Source: Linnemannia elongata | Lineage: Eukaryota; Mortierellomycota; Mortierellomycetes; Mortierellales; Mortierellaceae | Direction of reading: 5' to 3' | Assembly: GCA_036320915.1 (NCBI GenBank) | Contig: JAXBDG010000007.1 | Location: 806,001-870,000 of the forward strand | Length of the DNA stretch: 64,000 nucleotides | Part shown: positions 37,510 to 48,176 of the stretch, in pieces | Position numbering within the stretch: position 1 is the first letter of the stretch | Layout: the number at the start of each line of letters is the position of its first letter | The notes under the pieces: generated by a model | The model's database searches: none | The model's input: the letters and a program-made list of their open reading frames with translations, nothing else | What the model was told of the DNA's origin: nothing | Program-made: the position numbers and the translations under genes

Positions 37510-37856
37510 GAAGAAAATAAAACTAGATACGAATGAAGGGGATTCTTCCCATCCTCTCCATCAATGATAACTTCCTCCTTCCCAACAAGCTCTCTAACAG
37601 CCGTTCATCAGCTGCTCGTAGATTCTTGGTCGCTCCAGGGCATGTCCGATCCTCATGTGTGGCTAGCGAAGCGCCACACGGGCAGAAACCATCGCGTCGT
37701 CAACGGTTCACTTCTAGCTCAAGAAACCAATTTCAGGAACGATCTCTCTCTCTAAGTGCATAACTCACGTGAAACGATTACTTGACCTTGGGTACAAAAT
37801 GTCCTCAGAAATCTGAGTTCCCAAGCAATTCGATCGGCGCCAGAAGGCGCCAGATA

Positions 37857-37929
37857 GCCCGGCTAGCTCAATCGGTAGAGCGTCAGACTCTTAATCTGAA
37901 GGCTGTGGGTTCGACCCCCACGTTGGGCG
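37857..37929 (+). tRNA. tRNA-Lys (anticodon CTT), outer left copy
   Basis: A complete cloverleaf. The acceptor stem GCCCGGC pairs with GTTGGGC with two G-U pairs. The D arm is GCTCAATCGGTAGAGC, the anticodon loop CTCTTAA gives CTT, and the T arm is GTGGGTTCGACCCCCAC. There is no intron and the internal A and B boxes are intact. No T-run terminator follows directly; the next sequence is GTGAGATCATGG. Confidence 0.95.
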
Positions 37930-38937
37930 TGAGATCATGGGCTCATCGGAATCTCCAAGCTGGTAACTCGTTTCCTGGTCCTCTAGGATTCATCATATCA
38001 ACTTTCCGATGTGTTTCAATACTTGCCTCTCTTTTGCATTTTTTGCTTGGCCACCGAAGTGGTGGTGGAAGTAGAGGGATAGAGGGATAGAGGGAGAGAG
38101 TGAGAGAGAGAGAGAGAGAAAGTGTGTGTGTGTGTGTATGCTGCATGAGCGATGGTATCTCTGGCTGTTCGCTTGTCTGGGAGACTGCTGAGCCGCATAT
38201 TTTTTTGGTTATGGCTCTGGTTGAAGACCCATTCAAGACTAACTCTCGCAACAAACATACAAACATCCAAACATACAAAAATACAAAAATACCTGCCTAT
38301 TTGCTCGTTTCCTTGTACTCTTCATCATAAAACCTCCCATCAACAGCACGAGGGAATTAGTCCACAGCCTTTCTCTGTCTCCCTACTGGTAGCGCAACAA
38401 ACACTTTTTTTTTTTTTGCGTATTCCGTACCCAAAGGCTTGAAAAAGGTAGATTTTTCGTTTTGGTGCCTAAAGTTTCGCCACCAAAAATATACCAAAAT
38501 CACAAAATGAAACGGCTGCAGGTGCCACGTTGTTAGGCTCACAAAGTTCTGTGATACAACAGAGTTTGGAACTTTGATTATAGCAACAGGGCGATGTCGC
38601 TTCAGTGCGAGGCACCAGGCGAACCAGAAAGGAGGAATCAACTACAAAAAAAAGAAAAAAAAAAATCCTCAAGCAGCCACAGCTTCAGAGTTTCACGACT
38701 TGACATTTTTATCCTTCATTTTTCTTTTTTTGCTCCTGCACGAATGTCAACTGCATTGAAGGGAGCCTCATGCGGGTTGATCTCGCCTGAGAAAACATGC
38801 ACACCTTCAAAACGGAAAAAAGTCTGGCTCTATCACAGTTACTTTGTGCAGTACTGGTGACATCGCATGTAAAAGCAAGGGTAATATAGCGCTGTTGTGA
38901 CATCGTTTGTTCGCTTATTGTTTCTTTATTTATTTAA

Positions 38938-39113
38938 TTTTTTTCTTTTTTTTTTTTCATACACAGTTTTATCTCTCCGTCAAACAACACAAAAGAGGTA
39001 TTGGGAGGTGAGGGGCTACGGACCAAACTCTTCAGTGCGCCATCCACCAGTTGAAGTTCGGTCCGGAACCTGACTCTGTACAACAATTGTCGAAGCTCTT
39101 CACAGCATAAGGA
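38938..39113 (-). mobile_element. poly(A)-tailed retroposon-like repeat inside the left arm
   Basis: Second version of the repeat at 37321-37509. On the minus strand it ends GATAAAACTGTGTATG followed by an A-rich tail. It lies about 220 bases upstream of the inner tRNA-Lys gene, with its tail pointing away from the tRNA. No coding potential. Confidence 0.6.
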
Positions 39114-39124
39114 CGTACTTTTTT

Positions 39125-39169
<45 letters not shown>

Positions 39170-39330
39170 TGTCAAGGCTGATCGCCTGCAATAAGGGAAG
39201 TTTTTTGTTTGCAATAAATTTGCAATAAGGGAAGATTTGCTAAGGAGACAGCGTTTCGTGCAATTAGAGAAAGAATTGGTTTGCTCGGGAATGGGACTGT
39301 CTAGGAACCAGGGCTTGCATCAAGTAAAAA

Positions 39331-39403
39331 GCCCGGCTAGCTCAATCGGTAGAGCGTCAGACTCTTAATCTGAAGGCTGTGGGTTCGACCCCCACGTTGG
39401 GCG
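39331..39403 (+). tRNA. tRNA-Lys (anticodon CTT), inner left copy
   Basis: Identical in sequence to the copy at 37857. Here a CTTTCTTTTTG stretch, a plausible RNA polymerase III terminator, follows within a few bases of the 3' end, so this copy has a complete transcription unit. Confidence 0.96.
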
Positions 39404-39582
39404 CTTTCTTTTTGCCTCTCCGGCAGGCGTCGTCTTTTGCCCGCTGAGTCTTGGGCTCCGCGTCGATACTTCATGGATATATCTAAACGTTGCCCACCCA
39501 TTTTTTAGCACCCTATACATTGCCCCATAGTATTTTCCTTACGTTGCCCTTTAAACGTTGCCATCGGATTATAACCATTGCC

Positions 39583-42500
39583 CACCCCTTCCTCACCCTG
39601 GGCCGCGATAACACAGTCAACGGGGTGTGCATGGCACTTTTGCTTGATACATGATCGAATGCATGCTTTTGTATGGATCATATCAAAGGTTACTAAGACT
39701 GTAAAACAAATGGTGTGCTATGATGACGTAGAGAAAGTAAGAAAAAGAATGCGATTGCGTGTGCTGGCAGTTCACGGCTAGTACTTGACGTTGAATTCCG
39801 GGTCGCGACCTTTGAGCTTTGTGCTGACTCTCTCGCTGGAACTCTCTGCTTGAGATTTCAGCCGTTTGCTACGAGGCCAACCTTTTTCCACCATTACGTT
39901 GGGATCTTCGATGTATACAATACCAGCTTTGATCACTTAGAACTTCCTTATCGCCTCTTCAATGCGTTGAGAGATAATTTTATTGTCGGCTTCGGAGAAT
40001 GAGATCCGTTTTCTCACAAACTGGGACGTGATCACCTCATATTGCCTGCAATTGTCCATGACCTCCTCCAGTTCGACGGAAGGCGATGGCATGTCTTCAC
40101 CGACAGGCTCCGTACACGCTCCATTTACTCATCACCAGGTTTGTCGGTACAGTCTTGCATGTCGTCCCCAATGAAGGCTCAGTCTTGAGGTCCAAACGCG
40201 GGTCAAAATGAAAGTCCTCCCTGAACCAGTGTCATGGAATCAAGCTGATGTGGTACACCAATGGCGACGAATGAATACGCATTACGGCAAAGAAATGGCG
40301 ACAGGCAGTCCTTTCATTTTGAGACATAGACAAGGGCAGATGAACCCTCAATCTTTGAGAAAGAAGAAAAGCTGTCAACGCTTCTTCTTGCTGTACTCGA
40401 CGCGGTACACTGCCTCGACATTGTCTTGGCCCAACATGAAAGAATATCTTGGTACGCGAGCTGGCAAACCTCATGGGGTACAGTGTCGTCCACCTCTTCT
40501 CCCTCCTCTCGACTGTTGCCCATGAAGGATGATGTCGTCCGTGGAGTAATAGAATGTGAAAAAGACCGGGATCTGTTTATTCAGGCACATTCAGGGTATG
40601 TATACCCTGAATGACCCACGTGACATCAGTATGTATGCCAGTAGCAGTTGGTGGCGCTTTATAGCACAGCCCATATATCGATCGCCGTTGCCTTTCCGAT
40701 CGTCTCCTTGACTGCCCTGTGCAAAAGCTTGGTCATGGTTTTGCTCATCATCGCCTGAAGCCTCTTGGTACTTTAACTGTGCGCCCATGCCCTAGCGGAT
40801 AGAAAAAATGTGCTTTTAGAAATGTTTTGAGTCATACATTTATACGACTTGGTGAATATCGACCAGCATATGGACAATTAAATTACCTCGAGGTCTGTCA
40901 AGTCGGTCTCCATAACTCTGTGAAAGTAAGACTTGGCCACCCCGCCAACCATCTTAAACACCGTCGAATTCGCGGATGATGAAGCTCTTTCTTGCACGCG
41001 TAAACCGCCTCTTGGCCTCTTACCTCCTGCGAGCACCAGCGACGCCCTCAAGGTTCTTTGATACATGCCACAGGCAGTTGAAGATATGAGTGCCAGGCAG
41101 GACAAACTTTAGCGCTCTCTCCATGTCTGTATCCTGATTAGTAATAAGGGCTTGAGGAGATTTGTTGAAGCCCTGCCAAAAGTTCCACCCAAGAAAAGTC
41201 GGCGCTCTCCTCGCTGCTAAACAAGGTAAGTCCCAGAATACGGATCTTCCCCTCACAATCAACGCCAACAGCGAAAGTGAGCGGTAAGCACAATTGGTTA
41301 TAAGAGTACGTGTTCTCATTGAATATCACGTCGTGATACCTAACCAAGGGGAGGACGAAATACAATAGAGGATCGCATGTTAGACACAGCCCTCCACATA
41401 CACCTTTGCTAAAGTGCTTTACATCTAACCATCCCATTCTACGTTTCCTTTTCTTTTCTTTTCTTTTCTTTTCTTTTCGTTTTTTTTTGTTCTTGTCCTC
41501 TTATACTTCCATTTCTTCATTATTTTGAACTCGTTTACTGTATCTTAACTCCAGCACGTACCGATGATAAAGCTCACGCAGCAAAGGACTCATTCAAAAG
41601 AAGTGAGTGAGATGCCTCTCACTGTCCATCTCATACGCAATGTACCACCCAGGTTGGTTCTTATTTGTCTCGCCTAGATTTGCTGCCTCACTGAATACTA
41701 AAAGGTTGAGAGTCTGCTACGACTTGTGAAAGTAAGCTTTTTGAGACTCTTTGAAAACTCGACGGTACTCAAGGGTCATGTCGGGCTAGGTTCCTCGAAG
41801 TGTATCCGCGACGGTGGATATCTTGTGCCCGGACCGCACTTCCTTCTCGATCTTATTTTTGTGCTCGCTATTTAAGCCAAGCAATCGAATGCTGTGAGCC
41901 ACATCCTCTTTGCTCGGAGAATGGTTATGACCTTGATACTCAGCGTTGGCGGCGGTCTCTAACTTGACTTGATGTACCACCCATAGACCGTTGGCGAACT
42001 TGTCTGAACGTAACTTGACGGCCCACCCCCAATTAATCTTTCCTGGCAGCCGATCGCGTCGCCTCTGGGGGTAATCGTTCTTGTTGGGAATGCAGTTTCA
42101 GCCCTTGGCGCATTCGGCTAACCCTAAGGGCACGAGAAGTTGATGTTGAAGAGTTCTTTCTGGGTCAATCATCAGATCAACTCACAAGAGCAAGGAAGCC
42201 GTTCGTACTTGACTCTCTTTCAAGTCTTGATCGGCCCAGGCGTACAGTAAATCCTCCGTTTTGAGCCCACGGTGATATCTCAACCATAGCGTCCTCGATC
42301 GAGTTAAAGATCATGTCCTTGCAGGGGTATTCTTGATTGAATTGAGGTGTGGGACTTATCCACATACCTATACAGTGTCGAGTGTGGGTTGTGAGTAATA
42401 CATTCTATGCAACAAGTCTGTCTTTCCCTTCATCGAAGGCCATTCCCTTCCCGCCATCCTTCCTTTGCTCATGAACAATGCATGCAGAGAATGGATACAT

Positions 42501-43148
42501 AACTTTCTTGATGGAATTATTGTCTTTTTGATCTTGTTTGTTTAATGTGAAGGAGTGTATGTCATATTAATCCCTAGGTTGTCAGGCGCCGTGTTCGCCC
42601 CTTAGCGCCAGGTGTAGCGAAATCTTTGTCCTGCCTATGTGTCAGTGAACGCGTCAATAACCCCGAACTCAGAAATCAAGGTGGTCTTGCTGGACTTCTG
42701 GTTCTAATCCAGCTCATTCAGCAAGTATCGACCCTTCTCGAGAGAGGCAAGGTTAGGGATCGTGGACACGGCCTGGATCGTAGACTGATCGAGGACTGGC
42801 ACCATACCTTTCTCAATAACGTGAGTCGAGGTGTAAGATTGTCTGACAGGTCTTTTATGCAACCTAACTTGGCTTGGTATCAAGCGTGGCGCCAAGTTAT
42901 AGTCGTAAGCCTTGAAGGCAGTCTTGTGAATGGTGAGATCCTGCGTTATAGCCATCATACAAAAAATGGGAATAGAGGGAGAGGGGGGAAGCAGAAAGAG
43001 AAAGAGAAGGATATCAATACATTATGACTGGAGATCTATTATTGGCTGATCGCCAAAGGAGTATCAAGGAGTTCATGGAATAGGAAATGGGCTTCAGGAA
43101 GCTGGCAACGCTTAATTTCAACAATGGGGAACGGTTACCAAAAAGCAC
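39583..43148. other. single-copy interior of the inverted-repeat element
   Basis: It lies between the arms. The middle carries transposase remnants on the minus strand. The outer parts (39583-40230 and 42370-43148) show only short frames without recognisable domains. A TTTTC repeat lies at about 41449-41478. Confidence 0.5.
40230..42365 (-). pseudogene. degenerate Mutator-like (MULE) transposase
   Basis: Fragments of one transposase appear in order but in different frames. 42177-42365 has a FAR1-type DNA-binding segment (FNSIEDAMVEISPWAQNGGF). 41786-41980 continues the domain (EYQGHNHSPSKEDV). 41138-41437 holds the core start (HDVIFNENTYSYNQLCLPLT, FAVGVDCEGKIRILGLTLFS). 41020-41319 has the next part (ALITNQDTDMERALKFVLPG, HIFNCLWHVSKNL). 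40314-40523 may be the C-terminal part (PHEVCQLAYQDILS). There is a frame change between SWV and WNFWQGFNKSP. At the two Asp positions expected in the MULE core (DxTY and TDxD) the sequence reads ENTY and TNQD, so the enzyme is very probably inactive. Some frame changes could be introns. Confidence 0.75.
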
Positions 43149-43327
43149 GGCAATGGTTATAATCCGATGGCAACGTTTAAAGGGCAACGTAAGGAAAATA
43201 CTATGGGGCAATGTATAGGGTGCTAAAAAATGGGTGGGCAACGTTTAGATATATCCATGAAGTATCGACGCGGAGCCCAAGACTCAGCGGGCAAAAGACG
43301 ACGCCTGCCGGAGAGGCAAAAAGAAAG

Positions 43328-43400
43328 CGCCCAACGTGGGGGTCGAACCCACAGCCTTCAGATTAAGAGTCTGACGCTCTACCGATTGAGCTAGCCGGGC
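43328..43400 (-). tRNA. tRNA-Lys (anticodon CTT), inner right copy
   Basis: Mirror copy of the gene at 39331, with the same cloverleaf and the same TTTCTTTTT terminator downstream on the minus strand. Confidence 0.96.
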
Positions 43401-43561
43401 TTTTTACTTGATGCAAGCCCTGGTTCCTAGACAGTCCCATTCCCGAGCAAACCAATTCTTTCTCTAATTGCACGAAACGCTGTCTCCTTAGCAAATCTTC
43501 CCTTATTGCAAATTTATTGCAAACAAAAAACTTCCCTTATTGCAGGCGATCAGCCTTGACA

Positions 43562-43607
<46 letters not shown>

Positions 43608-43618
43608 AAAAAAGTACG

Positions 43619-43794
43619 TCCTTATGCTGTGAAGAGCTTCGACAATTGTTGTACAGAGTCAGGTTCCGGACCGAACTTCAACTGGTGGATGGCGCACTGA
43701 AGAGTTTGGTCCGTAGCCCCTCACCTCCCAATACCTCTTTTGTGTTGTTTGACGGAGAGATAAAACTGTGTATGAAAAAAAAAAAAGAAAAAAA
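43619..43794 (+). mobile_element. poly(A)-tailed retroposon-like repeat inside the right arm
   Basis: Mirror copy of 38938-39113. Here the A-rich tail (GATAAAACTGTGTATGAAAA...) reads directly on the + strand. Confidence 0.6.
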
Positions 43795-44802
43795 TTAAAT
43801 AAATAAAGAAACAATAAGCGAACAAACGATGTCACAACAGCGCTATATTACCCTTGCTTTTACATGCGATGTCACCAGTACTGCACAAAGTAACTGTGAT
43901 AGAGCCAGACTTTTTTCCGTTTTGAAGGTGTGCATGTTTTCTCAGGCGAGATCAACCCGCATGAGGCTCCCTTCAATGCAGTTGACATTCGTGCAGGAGC
44001 AAAAAAAGAAAAATGAAGGATAAAAATGTCAAGTCGTGAAACTCTGAAGCTGTGGCTGCTTGAGGATTTTTTTTTTTCTTTTTTTTGTAGTTGATTCCTC
44101 CTTTCTGGTTCGCCTGGTGCCTCGCACTGAAGCGACATCGCCCTGTTGCTATAATCAAAGTTCCAAACTCTGTTGTATCACAGAACTTTGTGAGCCTAAC
44201 AACGTGGCACCTGCAGCCGTTTCATTTTGTGATTTTGGTATATTTTTGGTGGCGAAACTTTAGGCACCAAAACGAAAAATCTACCTTTTTCAAGCCTTTG
44301 GGTACGGAATACGCAAAAAAAAAAAAAGTGTTTGTTGCGCTACCAGTAGGGAGACAGAGAAAGGCTGTGGACTAATTCCCTCGTGCTGTTGATGGGAGGT
44401 TTTATGATGAAGAGTACAAGGAAACGAGCAAATAGGCAGGTATTTTTGTATTTTTGTATGTTTGGATGTTTGTATGTTTGTTGCGAGAGTTAGTCTTGAA
44501 TGGGTCTTCAACCAGAGCCATAACCAAAAAAATATGCGGCTCAGCAGTCTCCCAGACAAGCGAACAGCCAGAGATACCATCGCTCATGCAGCATACACAC
44601 ACACACACACTTTCTCTCTCTCTCTCTCTCACTCTCTCCCTCTATCCCTCTATCCCTCTACTTCCACCACCACTTCGGTGGCCAAGCAAAAAATGCAAAA
44701 GAGAGGCAAGTATTGAAACACATCGGAAAGTTGATATGATGAATCCTAGAGGACCAGGAAACGAGTTACCAGCTTGGAGATTCCGATGAGCCCATGATCT
44801 CA

Positions 44803-44875
44803 CGCCCAACGTGGGGGTCGAACCCACAGCCTTCAGATTAAGAGTCTGACGCTCTACCGATTGAGCTAGCCGGGC
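44803..44875 (-). tRNA. tRNA-Lys (anticodon CTT), outer right copy
   Basis: Mirror copy of the gene at 37857. It has a complete cloverleaf and, like its partner, no immediate T-run terminator. Confidence 0.95.
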
Positions 44876-45156
44876 TATCTGGCGCCTTCTGGCGCCGATC
44901 GAATTGCTTGGGAACTCAGATTTCTGAGGACATTTTGTACCCAAGGTCAAGTAATCGTTTCACGTGAGTTATGCACTTAGAGAATTATCGCCAGCTGGAT
45001 GAGGCTGTGAGAGGCAAGCTTTGTTCCTTGAGGCAAAGCGTTGGTTACCAACCAACGCAAACGTCAAGACTCCATGGTTAAATATGAATGGAAAGCAATT
45101 CGTAATTTATTTATTCACTCTTTCACGCTTTTTGTGCACAATAGGATAGGTTATTT

Positions 45157-47588
45157 TTACGCCGACTTGCAGACCTTCTCGACAGCATCCAAGAAAATAT
45201 CAGCATGCTTCTTCTGGAAGACTAACATAGGTCGCAGACGAATACTCTGGGGTCCACATCCACCGGTGTTGACACCCAACGCACGCAGCTTTGTTACAAA
45301 TACGTCTCGTGCCTCCGGGGTGGGGAGATCAAACGCCATAAACGTACCGCGACCACGGACAGCCGAGATGGTTCCTGGGTACTTGCTTTCGATGGTTGAG
45401 AGTTCCTTCTTCAGGTAAGCGCCGGTCTCCCTTGCGTTGCCGACCAAGTCGTGCTTCTTGATTTCGTGCAGGATCGTCTTTGCCTGCAATGCACGAACTG
45501 GGTCGCCCATCCAGGTATTGAAGTTCCTGTAGGGGGCATCGCTCCTCAACTCGGGACGATGGTACCAGCTATTGTTGATAGATAGGAAATAAGCTAGATT
45601 GGTCAGTCTCAAGTGATGTGGCCAACAAAGAGCGTCGAATAGCTTCGCGCTCTCCTTGTGTGTCCGAAGGATAAAAGACGCGTGTCTCTTACCCAGCGGC
45701 TTGGAACTTCTTGGAAAAAGTGACGATATCTGGTGGGGTCTATTGGAGGAGCAAAATAAAACCATAGGCGTAAATAATGAATTCCAAGTTCCATAAGGAA
45801 CAATGTCAAATAACACATACATAAAAAAGAGGATATGCAACTTACGGTCAGGTTCCATGCCTCATGGGCCCAAAAATCTCCAGTTGGTCCAACACCGGTC
45901 TGTACCTCATCGACAATCATGAGGATGCCATGTTTCTTGGTCAGGTCCCGAAGGCCCTGGAAGAACTTTGGCGACGCGTGGTTATCACCACCCTCACTCT
46001 GGATAGGCTCGACGATCACAGCAACAACAGGGGTCCCGGAGGAATTTGGCTTCATCCTTTCCTCGGCGATGGCAAGGCAACGGGCCTCTTCCTTGTCGTT
46101 TTCGGCTTGATGCTTGTCCAGTGGGTACTTGAGGTTGGGGAAGGGGCTTGCCACCCAGTGCTTGAAGGCAGGGATGTCGAGCTTGTGGAGAGCCTTGGTA
46201 TGGGTGGAGGAAAGCGTGCCAAAGAGACGTCCATGGAAACCGCCTTCAAAGCTCATTATAGCCAAGTCTAAGGTTGTCGTTTGGTGTTTTTTTTTTGTTG
46301 TAGAAAAGAATGATGAGTGAGAAGAGGACTGGAGTTTTGAGCCCTTCAAGAAAAAATGCGAGAAGGGAGATAATCGCTGCGTTTGTTGGGCGTTTACAAA
46401 ACTCTAAAAACCTACCAGGTGAGCCAGGTTCGCTGTTTTTCATGCAAGTGCTCAAATCCTCGTTCGAAATCTTGCTGTTAAACCCTCTTTTGTTTCTCTG
46501 GTGGTACATGAAGGCTGCCTAATAAAACGGTGTTTCCCACCCAGGTCCACACAAAAAAGGAAACAGCAAGGGCGATGATATACCCAAAGAGGATATTAAC
46601 AGGTTAAAAAAGATGCTTTCGCCGTTTTGTCGACAGTAGTTTTTTTCACACACGAACAAGCAACACTTTACAATGACAAAAAGAAAATCGGAAAAGATGA
46701 TTCACCTCGAGTGGATCAGCCAGACCACTTGTTCATTTTTACCTTGTATGCAGTTTCATTACTGCAGGATCCGCACATAGCCGTGAAGACTTGGGTCAAT
46801 CCCTTGGGCGCCACGCTCATGAACGCTTCCTCCAGTGTCTTTGCCCAGGTCGAGTGAGGTTGAACACCAAGGGCAGGACGGTTAACCAACATCTGGATCA
46901 TTTCAGGCGACTTTGCCGCGTCCATCAATGCCTTGGAGTTGTAGCCGAGAGGAAGCGAGGCAATCTGGCAATACAAATCGAGATACTATTTTGGTAACGA
47001 GTGTGAGAGTCGTATTTGATGAGTAAAAAGCGCTAACACGTCTCCTCCTCGGAGCTGCCTTTCTTCGGAGCCGGATACACTGGCTTACAGTGTTGCCATC
47101 CAGATCCACAACGTAGTTTCCAATCGACTTGTCCAAATCTATCATGGCGTTTATTTTTATACCATGATCAGCCAAAAAGAAAAGAGCTGCGTCAATACGC
47201 TATCAAACAAACAAACAAACAAAAAGCTCGCGTCCGAACTTCACTTATGTATGCCTGATAGAAAGATCCTCTGTTTGTTACCAGTCATCATCGTGGCAGC
47301 TCGGGTGTCTTGAAGTGAGTCAAGGTTCTGAAGGCCAGCTTTGGTCTTTGGGCCAGGGATGGTGCCCGTGAGAATTTTAGGTCCGGAGGGTTCACCATGA
47401 ACCAAAGCCTTCTGGTCCGAGTGCTTGCGGGTGAGGTAGTCGCCTGTGCCGGCGCTAGTGGCAAAAGGGCGTGAAAGGTGGAGGAGGTTAGCGCGACCGG
47501 GGTGTCCGGCAACGCGACCAGAAGTCCGAAACGCGCTCGTTGTGGCAACACTCTTGAGAGGCGAGCCGAGAAAGAGTCTTTGGGCCAT
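45157..47588 (-). CDS. UGA1: 4-aminobutyrate aminotransferase, mitochondrial
   Basis: PLP enzyme converting GABA and 2-oxoglutarate to succinate semialdehyde and glutamate (GABA shunt). Exons on the minus strand are 47282-47588, 47089-47138, 46743-46985, 46416-46518, 45846-46267, 45693-45739 and 45157-45568, giving 527 residues in consistent phase. The N-terminus is Arg/Ser-rich with few acids (MAQRLFLGSPLKSVATTSAF), a likely mitochondrial presequence. Class III aminotransferase motifs: GSCSNETAYK, MSFEGGFHGRLFGTLSST, AVIVEPIQSEGGDNHASP, IVDEVQTGVGPTGDFWAHE, and TFSKKFQAAG, where one of Lys385/Lys386 binds PLP. The last exon begins at an AG 29 bases beyond a nearer-looking site because only that choice yields GWYHRPELRSDAPYRNFNTW. 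The C-terminal RLRPMLVFQKKHADIFLDAV is typical. Confidence 0.95.
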
Positions 47589-48176
47589 CAAGAAATAGTA
47601 TTTGTCTTGAGTGTGTAAGAAAAGGAGTGTAGTGGGGTGAAGAGGAGGGTGGCGAGAGTGAAGTAAAAGAGGAGTGAAGAAGAATAAGAAGGACGAGAAG
47701 AGGTGAAAAGGAGAAAGTGGTACGACGATGAGAGTGAATGAGCAGCAGACAAAAAGGTGGAAGAGTGAAACGAATGGGTAGTCGGTCAAAAAACGGAAAA
47801 AAAGTCCGAGGGTCGTTTGAACTCTTTTTTGCCGAACCACAACCCCCTCTGTTCTTTCCCATTTCAAGCCCTATTATGCGCGTGATGGCATAGTACCTTT
47901 TGAACCAATCATCGACGGACTAGCCTAAAGTGCCAGAGAGGACTATTACGACGCATTTCGCAATGCGCCCCTTTGAGTTGTACATAGACATGTACGCCTT
48001 GCACTCGAAGTCTGTGGTTGACACCGTGGGTATTTCTTTCTTTTTGCTTTTATCCTGAATACTTCCGTAATGGCGCCATTCGCAGCGGAAAAAAAGCATC
48101 GTTTTATAAGTGCACTATGCGTATTATCGTCCCGTTGACATTCCTATTCGTTCATTCTTTTCCTTCTCTCCCTGGC
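47589..48176. other. intergenic: GABA-T leader and alpha-SNAP 3' flank
   Basis: 47620-47760 is GA-rich on the + strand, i.e. pyrimidine-rich on the sense strand of the GABA aminotransferase gene. Nothing coding is visible in the rest. Confidence 0.45.

Larger units (their letters stand above)
37749..39582 (+). repeat. left arm of the inverted repeat (1834 bases)
   Basis: The left arm reads as the reverse complement of 43149-44983. Paired positions sum to 82732 in the outer part and 82731 after the A tract. The only difference noticed is the homopolymer: 40 A at 39126-39165 versus 41 T at 43566-43606. Open frames in the two arms translate identically. Similarity stops inward at ...ATAACCATTGCC. 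Confidence 0.92.
37749..44983. mobile_element. 7.2-kb element: long inverted repeats around a dead Mutator-like transposase
   Basis: The two ends are inverted copies of each other for about 1.83 kb, beginning with TCTCTAAGTGCATAACTCAC at the outer edge. The interior, 39583-43148, is single-copy and holds fragments of a MULE transposase on the minus strand. The arms carry four tRNA-Lys genes and two copies of a retroposon-like repeat. No target-site duplication is recognisable by eye: the flanks are ...GAACGATC and ATTATCGCC.... It sits between the RING gene and the 3' end of GABA aminotransferase without breaking either. It may be a transposon with unusually long terminal inverted repeats or a transposon remnant caught in a palindromic duplication. 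Confidence 0.75.
43149..44983 (-). repeat. right arm of the inverted repeat (1835 bases)
   Basis: Inverted copy of 37749-39582, one base longer because of the 41-T homopolymer. Its outer end, GTGCACTTAGAGA-like (ATGCACTTAGAGA), lies 173 bases from the GABA aminotransferase stop codon. Confidence 0.92.

Noticed and set aside
37782..38090. Frames reading ARLAQSVERQTLNLKAVGST across the tRNA
   Set aside because: This is the well-known false translation of a tRNA gene, not a protein.
38100..38860. Several 60-96 codon frames in both arms of the inverted repeat
   Set aside because: They come from GA/GT repeats and A tracts. Being identical in both arms reflects DNA identity, not protein conservation.
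42626..43027. 133-codon + strand frame inside the element (and the minus frame 42704-42958)
   Set aside because: Neither strand shows a recognisable domain; either could be a leftover of the transposon or chance, so I did not call a gene.
37749..44983. Target-site duplication at the element ends
   Set aside because: I compared the flanks at 37740-37748 and 44984-44992 and found no convincing 8-11 base direct repeat.
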